Shown here: positions 22,377 to 32,730 of the stretch, piece by piece | Layout of the letters: every line of letters starts with the position of its first letter | How positions within the stretch are numbered: position 1 is the stretch's first letter | From: Cryptomeria japonica | Lineage: Eukaryota > Streptophyta > Pinopsida > Cupressales > Cupressaceae | Reading direction: 5' to 3' | Length of the DNA: 64,000 nucleotides | Assembly: GCF_030272615.1 (NCBI RefSeq) | Contig: NC_081412.1 | Location: forward strand, 481,256,372-481,320,371 | Position numbers and translations under genes: made by a program | Notes under the pieces: generated by a model | What the model was told of the DNA's origin: nothing | Database searches by the model: none | The model's input: only the letters and a program-made list of their open reading frames with translations

Positions 22377-25300
22377 TCATTTCTTATTCCTATTGATTCC
22401 ATCAAGGGTCAGCTGTCTGCCCCTTCCAATATCCCTTGCCATAACTTTATGTCTCAACACCCTCTCAGTTGGTCTTCCAACTTTACTATCAATACCCACA
22501 TCTGCCTTCTTAGCTCTGGTTTTCTTCTTCTAGGTCAGCCAGTCCTCATTATCCACAGGGGAGGAATAGGATGGTGATAACTTCACATAAGAATTCAGCA
22601 GGGGGGATTTAGCCACTCCCTCTGATGTATCCGCCTTGCTAGGGGGACAGAGAGGGGTTGTGATTAACAACTTATTTTCACCCGGAGGCGTCTTAACACC
22701 ATAGGGGTTGAAGGGGGGTTGTGGGGTCATGGGGATAAATATAGAAAGAGGCTTGAGGGAGAGGTAGCCATCACTCATAGTCAAGGAGGGGGAGGCAAGG
22801 GGACCAGGGGATAGTCGTAGACTAACCACTAAGGGAATTTCACCATCTTTCAGAGGCACAACTGGGCTAGATTTCTTCACTGGATCTTAAAATGTCAAGG
22901 ATCTTGTCAGTGTGGGGATAATCAACATAGATCTCATTCACATTAAGCAGTCCCAAAGGGGATAAAGAAGAGGGAGCACTTGGGCTGATGGGTTCATCCA
23001 CAATAGCCTTTTCTTTTAGCTTAGGTTTTGCAGACGCCAAGGTCTTACACTCAGCATACATGTGCCCTTGTTTAGCACATTTCTGACAAAAAAGAGTAGC
23101 ATTTTCATAGACAATGGCCTTGGACCATTTTCCCTACTTTGAGATTAGAGAAACAAAGTTGGGGAGTGCTTTGTTAATAGCAACATTGACACACAAACAG
23201 GCATAAACCAACCCGGATTTAGCAAGAGTGATTGAGTTTGTTGTAACATAGCTACCAAATGAGTTCCCGATCCAGAGGAAGATCTGTTCATCCTAGAATT
23301 CCAGCAGGAGGTCAGGGAGTCTAACCCAAATAGGAGCCATGCAATTGAGTTTGACTGAGGAGTCAAAACCAGGCTTCCATTAGCAAGAGTTAGAATATGT
23401 TTTCCATAGGCCCAAGAGCCTAAGAGAACAAAGATCAGGTCTTCCTCCGCAGTAAACTTGAAAAGGAAGAGACCCACCTGGCATTGCCGAGATGTAAACA
23501 CTTCTCTTTAATTTCCATCTTGCGTTAGCCCAACTTTTAACCATGTCAATAGATGGTCTGAAGGAGAAGAAGCATCCAACTATCGCCAGGTGAAGGGATG
23601 AAGCGATTTTATCCACAAGATTATCCGGGAGCTTGATCTCAGTTCCTTCATGATGGGTTGGTGCTTGGGATAGACTAGCCTAGTCTATGCTCCTAGATCC
23701 TTCCCTGGGATCTCTTGGTGTTCTCTCCACACCCTAGGGTCTCTAGGACTTCCCTTTCTTGAGAAATCCCCTAACCTTTCCCAATCCACCCACCAATGAG
23801 TTGCTATGCTGCTCCTAAGGTCTCACCTACTCACGAGGCTCAAAACCCCTTACTATGGCTAATAAGGGCTAGGCTTGTTCTACACCTTCCAAGGTCTTAG
23901 CAAGGTTAAATCAGGTCTTAAACCATGTTTTACATCCCCCCATGTGCCCCCAAGAAGTTTCTACCTTCATCCTTTCTACCGATTTCATTGTTTTGTGTTT
24001 TTGCTTACAAAACAAGGCTACAAGGATTAGGACAAATTAGGCCTCCTACCCGGTCCTTTAGGGATTTCTCTCACAAATGATGCATACACAACCCAAACTC
24101 CCAAAATAGACTACCATTCAATTGGAAAGGGCTCAAGGATTTTCTAGGTTTTGGGCCTCCAAGTGGTCGTACACTGCCTTGGGCGAATTTTGGGGTTTTT
24201 AAGGGTTTTGTGGTCTGCCTGGGTCACAGTGAGTGTTTTGTGTTTTAGCCACTTTTTCTGGATTGGTGGAGGCTCCTCCTTCACACCAATGATGCTTCAA
24301 ACACTCCTCTATACCTCCTCCAAAGGGTGTACTTTCCTCTATCCAACCTTGCTCTCCAAGACCTCTGCAACTTAACCTCTCCTAGTCGGGCACTGTTCAG
24401 TCTCACCTAGGATTGGGTTTCTTGATGGCCTCCCTGCATTTTCAAGGGCCCTGCTTGTTTTGCAGTATGGTACAAGGTCTGCACTCTCATTCCCCATGGT
24501 TTCATGGTGGTTCCACAACGGGGAATGGAGTTATGTGGCCATTTACACAATCCTGTCCAAAACTGGACAGAAAGAAGATAGTTTTCAAAATATCTACAAA
24601 CACACACAATCTGCAAATAAACACCTAAACTAATTGCTTGAAATGAAAGTATTTACACCATGAAAGACATTCCACACAGTTTTGGATGTATCTCAATCCA
24701 TTAACTTGCTTGGTTGCCTCATTCAAACTGACTGGTAACAGTTTTACAGTCTCAGTCTAGTCTTTTTGCAAGGGTCGTACAATGTCTGACATCCAACCCA
24801 TTAATTTAGGGTTTTCAAATACTTATAATACCCATACCTCAGTCAGTGTGCCAAAATTAGGGCTCTCCATGCACAACAAGGGTCTATGACCATTTTGGGT
24901 GGAAAAGTTGCTTGACAACTTTAAAAAGTTGTCATGCAACTTTTGCATCTTTTGAGCAACTTTGCCCTTGTTGCTTTTCATGACTCCTAAGCCTATTTTG
25001 GGCTATCCTAAGGACATCAACATTCCAATAAGGCCTAACACACATTCTAGGAACACTCAACCTCTCCTACAGAAGAAATCACAACAAAAACACTAAGGAC
25101 CTAAAACTAGGACCTAGTCTAGCACACATGAGCTCATGGCTCTTATTCATGTACAATTGCTTCTAAAGAAGCATAACACCAAAAAAACAAAGAAAGAGAA
25201 AGAGTTTGGAAGGGTTCTCCTACACCACTTCATCAGTTTGGGTAAAGTTAGCCAAAGCCGCTTCCAAAGTCGTATAAGTGGACCCTAGAAGGGCACTTTT

Positions 25301-25631
25301 CCAGTTGGATTTGGAATCTTTCTTACCAATCTTCGTGTTCTTTTTCCCGGAAGCATTTTTCGACATGGGGTGGGGGTGTATTCTTCATGTTTTCTTCAGG
25401 GTTATCCAATCCTTTATCCTCATCATTCAGGCCAGAATCCGTTAGTACCAAAGATGAAGAGCTAGAAGGAATATCGATCTTGGCAGTCTTTTCTGTATGA
25501 CTCGTAGGCAGTGGGGTCCCAGAAGTGGAACCAGGGGCATGTGAACTAACTATGGTATCAAGGGGGGGTCCTATTGCAGGGAGGAGGGGACCTCCCCAGA
25601 GGGGGCGGTCATATAGTCGATTCAAATTCAA
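22377..25631 (-). pseudogene. LINE ORF1, nucleic-acid-binding protein
   Basis: Starts at ATG 25631 (MNLNRLYDRPLWGGPLLP), with a serine/proline-rich N-terminus to about 25235, an interrupting solo LTR, then DNLVDKIASSLHLAIVGCFF and KSWANARWKLKRSVY (23635-23500). The latter fits the DUF4283-type RNA-binding domain of plant LINE ORF1. A perfect zinc knuckle CQKCAKQGHMYAEC (C-X2-C-X4-H-X4-C) lies near 23097-23056. The C-terminal region is proline/serine-rich, and the stop overlaps the ORF2 start. ORF1 proteins coat the LINE RNA. Several stops and frame changes are present. Confidence 0.85.
23651..25227. mobile_element. Solo LTR inside LINE ORF1
   Basis: 1577 bp with TGATGGGTTGG...CTACACCA ends and the 5-bp duplication CTTCA at 23646-23650 and 25228-25232. 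No internal region. The ends match the gypsy-type TGAT...CACCA pattern. Confidence 0.92.
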
Positions 25632-25675
25632 ATGATGGCAGAGGTGGGAAAAGTTGCAAAGGGGACATTCTCCTA

Positions 25676-26935
25676 ACCTGCCATTGTTACCTCAACTCCA
25701 CCCATAGTTACCACAAGCATTCAGTCTCATGAATTTCCATCAAAAGTGTTAATTGCTAGATTAGATGAAAATACACCTCTACCACCTTGGCTAGTATCTA
25801 ATACTCCCAAGAGAAAAAAGAAAGCCATCTCTCCAGATGACTTCGACTTCAGTCAGTTGCTTCTTGTTAAGCCCAAAGGTATAAATAAGGCTAATACTTT
25901 ATACAAGGTAAAGGTGGATAAATCAAAGAAAAAATATGTAGAGATGGTAATTCCTCCTCTGAACACTAATTTTGATAAAGTAGAACCCACAAACTATGTC
26001 ATCCACAAGATTGACCTAGGCAAGCAAAAACATGGAGTAGTGGAAGATTCTCAAGCATCTTTTGAGTATCTTGTGGCAATGTTTAATAAAGAAAAGGTCA
26101 AGAAGGATAAATTGAAAAAATAGGTGGATAAACTCACCAATGTCTTGATCAAAATAATCAAGTCATTAGAGGTAATTGAAGCAGCCACCTCATTAGTGGA
26201 TGAACAGATCATCAAATAGGCTAGACAAGTCAATTCGCGTGGGAGAATATTTGGTGGGTGGATGGATAGGTTTTTGAGTCAAGGGACTCATCTCTTATGT
26301 TCAACAATTACGCTAATCAATAATCTAGAGGATGTGAAGGCTACGATAGATAAAACTTTTGATCTATTATTAAATGAATTGAAGACATATGAGAAGAACT
26401 TTGACTCTTGGTTGAAGTTATAATATTTCCAATTATATGTTCTGGTTGACAACAGAGTACTTCCTTTAATAGATATGTATATTGAACAAAGGGAGGTATT
26501 AGAACATCAAATGAACACCCTACAGGTACTTATCAAAGATATGAGGAAAGCTTCGAAGGAATTTAATGACAAGGGAAAGGACATCATCAAGAAGATATCA
26601 GCACTTCCTTGCACCTTCCTTGATGAAAACCAAAAGCTTCTTCATGAAGATGTCATTATCAAATAATTCAATTTGTTTGTTGTTGAAGAAATTGATAAAC
26701 AAGTGTTCTCATTATCTTCAATTAATAAGTTAATAGACATCCAAGTTAATCTGGATGATTTAGATTCTCTTTTGAAATAGCACAATAAATGTTGCATGAG
26801 CCTCAGAGATTCTCTCACCAGGGTCAAAGTCATCACAAGCCATATCAAGGGACCTGATGAAGAATAGATGAAGCCAATTCTACAAAAAATCATGGAGTTC
26901 ATGAAATAAGACCAAAATGGAGCCTTTGGTGACAC
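25676..26935 (+). pseudogene. Large unidentified ORF, second part
   Basis: Begins at the second copy of the LINE target site and continues the frame from 12866 (PPAI, then VTSTPPIVTTSIQSHEFPSK). Continues with DENTPLPPWLVSNTPKRKKK (about 25765-25825), DDFDFSQLLLVKPKG, YVIHKIDLGKQKHG, and long leucine/lysine/glutamate stretches that look helical or coiled coil to about 26930. In-frame stops are mainly TAG. I do not recognise a family. The two halves together would be of the order of 1100-1200 codons. Confidence 0.55.
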
Positions 26936-27114
26936 TTAGTATTTTCCACATTTTAGAAGTCGGTAGATGCATTTTTGTAATAAGACTTTGACACCTCAAG
27001 TGGAATTTTGTATCTAAGTTTTTACATCAAGAGTATGCACAAGTTCTTAGTCAAATAGGACTCTTCTTTGATTTAGTCATAATTTTTCCTAGATTATCTC
27101 ATCGCACTTCACCT

Positions 27115-27121
27115 ATATATA
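27115..27121 (+). promoter_or_regulatory. Putative TATA box
   Basis: TATATATA followed by ACGGGG, about 75 bases before the first mini-hairpin. Strong TATA match in an otherwise non-coding stretch; transcription is inferred. Confidence 0.45.
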
Positions 27122-27193
27122 CGGGGTTTCTTATTGTAATTAAAAAATCTTTAATCTTTATGCAATGAAACTCTGTCGAAGTGAAGAGAAAAT

Positions 27194-27794
27194 TGAAACT
27201 TTGTGTTCATATTGTTGTTTTGCAAATTTGATCAAATAAGAAGAAAGATTTGGAATTCAGACTTTGTGTTGGATACATTGTGGTTTATGGTGATAGGATT
27301 CTTACGTCATTATTGTTATAAATTCTTGTTTTGATTAAGTAAAGGTGTTGTGGAAAGATATTGTTAAAGAGTAAAATAAGTGTTGATTTGTGAACTTTGT
27401 GTCATATTTCAGCTCTTGTTAAATAGAATTAGTAATTAGCAAAGAGATAACATTTTGAAGACTTTGAGCTTCATCTTGTTATTTTGAGGAAAAGTTAAGT
27501 GAATTGTAATAAGATAGCATTACACAGACTTTGTGCTTTGTTTTTACATATTGGTAAGGAGGTTGTAATTTGAAGACTTTGAGCTTCATTTTATTATTTT
27601 CCAGAAAATATTATCAAAAGTTATAATAAGATATAAAGATAAAGACTTTGTGCTTTACTTTGATTATCTTAGTTGACATAGAGGGTTGCAAAAGTTACTT
27701 AAAGAAATGTTGATATGATAATAGTTATTTGTAAGACTTTGAGCTTAAGCATTGTTTTCTCATCTCAAAGAAGTAGCAAAGGACTTTGAGCCTT
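27194..27794 (+). repeat. Nine mini-hairpins with constant loop ACTTTGTG/ACTTTGAG
   Basis: Loop ACTTTG(T/A)G flanked by short pairing arms: TGAA/TTCA (27194), ATTCAG/TTGGAT (27255), TGTGA/TCATA (27389), TGAAG/CTTCA (27456), CACAG/CTTTG (27523, one mismatch), TGAAG/CTTCA (27571), TAAAG/CTTTA (27640), TAAG/CTTA (27732), AAGG/CCTT (27779). Spacing is irregular, 45-135 bp. The loop is fixed while arms differ, and two arms use G-T pairs that fit a plus-strand RNA. Confidence 0.7.
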
Positions 27795-28119
27795 CACGAA
27801 AACTTTGCTTCTTTATTTGTATTGTTCATTCACATGCTCTAAGTTGTTTAAATTTGTAACTTAGAAATTGGAATAATTATTACTGCTCATGATTGTAAAT
27901 TATCTCTTGAAAAAAGAGGAAAGAATAACATCTATTCTAAAGAGAGAATAGGATGATGTATCGCCCATGTTTGGATTAGAAATCATAGTGTGAATTTTAT
28001 TCTAAATTAAGAGAGTAGTAAACAAGAGGGGGAGCCTTCCCTTATAAATTAGGAGAGATTTAATATCGCATATTATGGCTAAAACCACAATTTTGTAAAC
28101 TTTCCCAATTTGTAAATTT

Positions 28120-28208
28120 TCACCTAGCATATATAGTATATGTATATGTATATATATGTCAATGCGTGCATGTATACATGTATATATATGCATTTATATA
28201 CATATAAA
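28120..28208. repeat. TA/TG microsatellite, left part
   Basis: Degenerate TATATG/TGTATA repeats; continues on the other side of the solo LTR at 29320. Confidence 0.85.
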
Positions 28209-29319
28209 TGTTTGCAAGAGACATTGCATTGTTATTTAGATGTTGTCATTGATGGCAACTAGAGTCAGATATTCAATCTGTAGTTCATGATTCATTCATA
28301 TTGGAAGAGAGATTAAGGTCTGGTGAGGTCTAGTGAGATAGAACTGAACATCCGGTAATGTATAGTAATTTGGTTGGCGGTTCATTTGTGTTGCGTATTT
28401 GGTGTTTCGGATCTTGAAGAAGTATTGTGGATGTGTAATCTACCTTATTCCAGGTTTATGACCTTTGGTGTTGAGTTTTGAGTGAGTTGGAGGATCCGAT
28501 ATATACATTTTTTGTTAGAACATTGTTCATTAGCAGTATCATGCAAAGATTCATTGTGCGGATCATGTGAAGTAATTTTGGTGATTATTTGTGTGTTTGA
28601 GGATGTTAAGTTGACATGTGGCAAGCATGCAGACAACTTGTTTTGGTTTGCATGATTGTTTTGGATTGGATTGAGCCGACTTGGGTAACATGTTTTATTT
28701 GTGTTTTATGCATTTTTGGATTGATAGGAAGAAGACATAATTTGGTGTTGCGGATATAAAGTAGCAATTGATATGATCATTTTTTAGATCAGTGGTTGTG
28801 TGGAAAATGTGTATGAGCGATTATGCGCAGTTTCACATGCACAAGTGAAGGATTTGTGCTCTGGTATAACACAAAACAGAGCAGTGTAAGATAAAGTATT
28901 TTGTGCTTAACTGGAACGATATTTTAGCATTTGTAGATGTTTCTTATCATTTCAGACATTCCAATTATTATTTGTAATCACTTTGTAAGGCAGTCAGACT
29001 TCCGATTTGTAGCCCTTATTGTAAATTGAGCAGTGACCTCTAGGCAGTGTGCCTGAACACATGTGCATTCCCCTTATGTAATATTATTATACTTCTAACA
29101 AGGTATATTAATATTGTGGGTCTCAATCCCACTGTGGTTTTTCCCTTAATCGGGTTTCCACGTAAAAATTGTAGTGTTATGGTGTTGTGGATATTTATTT
29201 TATGTGTTTGCATCTTTCTTTTGTTCGGTTGCTTTAAGTGGTTGAAAAATCAGATTAAGAATGTTAAAAATTGCATAACACTGATTCACCCCCCCTCTCA
29301 GTGTTCCTTGTTTCCAACA
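28209..29319 (+). mobile_element. Solo copia-type LTR inside the microsatellite
   Basis: 1111 bp, starts TGTTTGCAAGAGACATTG, ends CCTTGTTTCCAACA. The 5-bp duplication ATAAA lies at 28204-28208 and 29320-29324. Near its right end it has the stem-loop CACTGATTCACCCCCCC...TCAGTG (29279-29303) shared with the other copia-type LTRs here. No primer binding site follows, so it is solo. Confidence 0.85.
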
Positions 29320-29563
29320 ATAAATGTATGTATATGTGTGTGTGTATGTATATACATGTATATGTATAGATATATCTATACATGTGTATGTACATGTATG
29401 TGTATATATATGTACATGTATGTATATATATGTACGTGTGTATATGTATATATGTACGTTTGTATATGTGTGTGTGTGTACATACATATATACGTATATA
29501 TGTATATGTGTATGTACATATGTGTGTGTGTACATACATACATACATACATACATATACATAT

Positions 29564-29606
<43 letters not shown>

Positions 29607-29878
29607 TGTATGTATGTACATATACATACATATGTACATATATATACATATACATATACATATACATATATATACATACACATGTATATATATGTATGTT
29701 TGTATGTATGTAAGTATATATATGTATGTATATATACATATGTATATACATATATATACATCTACATATGTTTCTATACATGTACATGTACATGTACATA
29801 TACATATACATATATGTATGTATGTATGTATGTATATGTATATGTATACGTATACGTATATGTATATGTATATGTATG

Positions 29879-29936
<58 letters not shown>

Positions 29937-30036
29937 CATGTACATATACATGTGTGTCTTTGTGTGTTTAAGTTTACACACACACACACACACATATGTA
30001 TATGTATATATATGTACACATACGTATGTGTGTGTG
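29320..30036. repeat. Long TA/TG/CA microsatellite
   Basis: About 700 bp of (TATG)n, (TACA)n, (GT)n and (TATGTA)n blocks in alternating orientation. All six frames give long open stretches of Y, I, M, C, V, H and T, which are artefacts of the repeat. Confidence 0.95.
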
Positions 30037-30194
30037 TAAAGCCATAAAATAGTTAGTAGGATTAATACTCAAATAAACCAAATTATTTTGAAGCAATATC
30101 AAAGAAGTATGTAAAAGCATAAATAAAAAACAAGAAAATAAGGAAATACTTCACTCATGACACTCCCTATGCCATTTCAGTCTTCCTTGTCCTC
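30037..30194 (-). repeat. Inverted LTR arm, left of Tat pol fragment
   Basis: Reverse complement of this stretch matches 36244-36400 (about four-fifths identical by eye), including TGAGTGAAGTATTTCCTTA and TTTATGGCTTTACACACAC. It is the 3' part of the TGTAGAC-family LTR in minus orientation. Confidence 0.8.
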
Positions 30195-32730
30195 TTGCAC
30201 AACATTGTGGAGGACTATGTGGATGATCTCCTTGGCAAATCCAAAACAAGAGGACACATTGCAATGTTGAGACAAATATTTGAGCACCTTGAAAAGTACA
30301 GACTCTAATTAGTCCCTAAGAAGTGTGTCTTCAAGGTCACTTCTGTAAAGCTCTTTGGTTTCATTGTGAATCCATTTAGTGATTCATCACCCAACTTGCT
30401 GATAAATGCTACCAATTTGCTCATCTACTTTGCAAGGACACAAGATTTCAATGGGACTGTTTATGCCAAAAAGACTTGATATACTCAAAGTATATCTCGC
30501 TTCTCTACTAATCCTCATGCCTCCTGTTCTAGATATACTACTCCTCTTGTAAATATCAACAACATTAGTCACACTAGGGGCACTCTTAGCTCAAGCAAAC
30601 CATCAAGGTAAAGAATGTGTTGTCTACTACATAAGCCGCACCCTAGTGGGTTATGAATTGAACTACACATCAATTGAACAATTTGCCTCATTGTATTCTT
30701 TAGTACACAGAAACTTTGACACTGCATGCTCGATCACAAGATGGAGCTCATTTGCAAAATCGACCCCTTGAAGTACCTCCTATCAAAGGCAGCTCTTACA
30801 GGCAAAAAGGAAAAATAGGTTATTATACTCAGTGAGTTTGATATTGAATATGTGGACTGAAAATAAATCATGGGACAAGTCATTGTAGAACAACTAGAAG
30901 AAGCACCCATTGAAGCAAACCATCCTCTCATCACAAACTTCCCTAATGATTTCATGATGATAGTTGCACAGACCACTCCCTAGAAGCTATATTTTAATGA
31001 TTCCTACACGCAACAGAAATCAGGGGCAAGAATCTTATTTGTCACCCCATATGGAGACTGCATTCCTAAGTCCTATAAATTGGCTTTTTCATGCACCAAC
31101 AAATATCTCTGAGTATGAGGCCCTCATCACAAGACTTTGCATGCTATCACATGGAAAATCATGGACTTATGTGTCTATGGAGATTTCCAGTTAGTAATTA
31201 GGCAATTTAATGATGGGTATCATATGAAAGACGACAAGTTACTCCCATATTGTCACGTGGTTGAAGACCTTAAACAACATTTTACTTCAATCAATTTTGA
31301 GCAGATTCCCCGAGCAACAAACAAAGCTACAAATGCAATGGCTACAATTGGACCCTTATCGCAAATGCCCAAGAATAGTACCAGATGTGAATTCCTAGTT
31401 GAACATCTCTTGGTGCTCGCATACAATATGTCAAAATCTGAAATGGTCTGCGAACTTGTTGGTCCCAGTTCTCCTTGGTATCAAGACACATACACCTACC
31501 TAAGCAACCAAACCATCCCCCCCAATTACTAAAACCCAACAAAAAACATTCATCTGACGATCCTCTTGCTACACTATCCTTTGAGAAACCCTATTTCTAA
31601 GGCACTTCAATGGAACCCTCCTAAGATGTTTAGACAATGAAGAAGCTAAACGAGCAATACGAGAAGTACACAAAGGTATTTGCGGAGCACACTCAAGTGG
31701 GCTCACATTGGCTAAAAGCCTCCTCCTAATGGGTTGCTATTGGCCTACTATGGAACAAGAGGCCTATCACTATGTCAAAAAATGAATGCCCTATTAGAAG
31801 CATCGAGACAAAATACATGTGCCATCTCAAGCATTACAGTCGTTTGTCACACCTTGGCCCTTTTCATAGTGGAGAATCAATCTCATTGGTAAAATCCACC
31901 CCACTTCTACCAACGACCACAAGTTCATCATCATCGTGACCAAATATTTCACTAAGTGGGTGGAAGCAATTCCACTTACTTATACCACTAGCACCCAAAT
32001 AGAAAATTTCATCCTGAACTACCTCATCTATCAGTGTGGCATTCCAAAGGTCATTATCACAGCCAATGGAAGACCTTTCAAAAATCAGGATGTCAGAGAA
32101 CTGTGTCACAAATTTGGTATCCAACATTGCTTCTCCACCCCATACTACCCACAAGGAAACACTCAAGATGAGGCTTCAAATAAAAACCTTATCAAAATCT
32201 TGAAAAAGATAATCAATGAAGTTGGTCATGATTGGCACTTGCAGATTCACCCCGCCCTTTGGGCCTACCACACCAACATCTGCACACCCATCAGAGCCAC
32301 TCCATATTCACTAGTCTTTGGTTTCAAAGTTGTGTTGCTACTTGAGATCGAGCTTCCCTTGCTAAGGATATTACTACAAAACATTCTTCCTGATAAATAA
32401 TAGAAAGTATCAAGTCTTGAAGAACTGGAACTGCTAGATGAATGGTGTCTCATTGCTTTGAATCACCTAAGGGTTTATCAAAACTACCTCTAACTTGGAT
32501 ACAAAAAGAAATTCAATGCATGAGAGTTTGAAGTTGGTGATCTTGTCCTTAAGGAAAATCAAATAAACCTACAGGATCAAGAAAAGAAAGGCAAGTTTGA
32601 GTCAAATTGACTTGGACCCTATGTTATCACTGCCAAATATGGCTTCAGAGCCTATAAATTGGCTACACTTGAAGGATAACTATTGAATGAACCAATAAAT
32701 ATCATCCATCTAAAGAAATTATATGCTTAA
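30195..32730 (+). pseudogene. Ty3/gypsy Tat-type pol fragment (RT palm to integrase)
   Basis: Starts abruptly in the RT palm with the YVDD box (30216-30227, NIVEDYVDDLLGKSK). Then RNase H around 30590-30800 (VVYYISRTLVGYELNYTSIE). A second RNase H follows at about 30990-31370 (ARILFVTPYGDCIPKSYKL, LCVYGDFQLVIRQFNDGY, NFEQIPRATNKATNAMA), a feature of the Tat lineage. Integrase is at about 31640-32400 (YFTKWVEAIPL, IPKVIITANGRPF, DEASNKNLIKIL), ending with a C-terminal part to 32730. The first catalytic Asp is Lys and the second is Ala, while the Glu remains. Frameshifts and stops are numerous. Gag, protease and the RT fingers are missing; the left end is joined to an inverted LTR arm. Confidence 0.88.

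Larger units (their letters stand above)
14774..22380 (-). pseudogene. LINE ORF2: endonuclease, reverse transcriptase, RNase H
   Basis: ATG at 22380 overlaps the ORF1 stop as ATGA. Sense order: AP-type endonuclease starting MKFLSWNIRGLNNP, with the catalytic-Glu motif DICLLQEVKM (22380-22127), continuing after a solo LTR at 20450-19838 (LFNIYTPNSKVGMH, SDHSPLLLHW). RT is at 19366-18368: AFKLDISKGYDKVN, GIRQGDPLSPYLF and QFVDDTFLFG (F-V-D-D box). A zf-RVT zinc segment with CILCKDEEETIDHLF lies near 17450-17400. RNase H is at 17037-16821 (WHKLNFDGSAQN ... ITRAEGMTLW) and continues at 15096-14774 (LLWGLRVATAIGIKK, EGDFKVIVEAVNG). The enzyme nicks target DNA and primes cDNA synthesis there. Multiple stops and two LTR insertions make it dead. 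Confidence 0.9.
12864..25675 (-). mobile_element. L1-like LINE with three ORFs, carrying three solo LTRs
   Basis: Its 5' end is at 25675 and its 3' end near 12864, where the minus strand ends in a short A-rich tail (ATATCAAAAATAAT). The target duplication is ACCTGCCATTATT at 12854-12866 and ACCTGCCATTGTT at 25676-25688, 13 bp with one mismatch. Removing one copy joins the flanking unknown ORF in frame. The order on the minus strand is ORF1 (DUF4283-like plus CCHC), ORF2 (endonuclease-RT-zinc finger-RNase H), a spacer, ORF3 and a 3' UTR. Without the three solo LTRs and their duplications the LINE is about 7.8 kb. Confidence 0.88.
26940..28119 (+). other. Non-coding leader-like region after the unknown ORF
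   Basis: AT-rich with no ORF of note. It holds a TATA box at 27115-27121 and the mini-hairpin array at 27194-27794. It may be an LTR or the promoter-leader of another repeat; I could not find its partner copy. Confidence 0.45.

Noticed and set aside
29047-30047. Long open frames on both strands (up to 330 codons)
   Set aside because: They are translations of TA/TG/CA microsatellite; composition is almost only Y, I, C, V, M, T and H. The same applies to 50189-50602 and 53969-54562.
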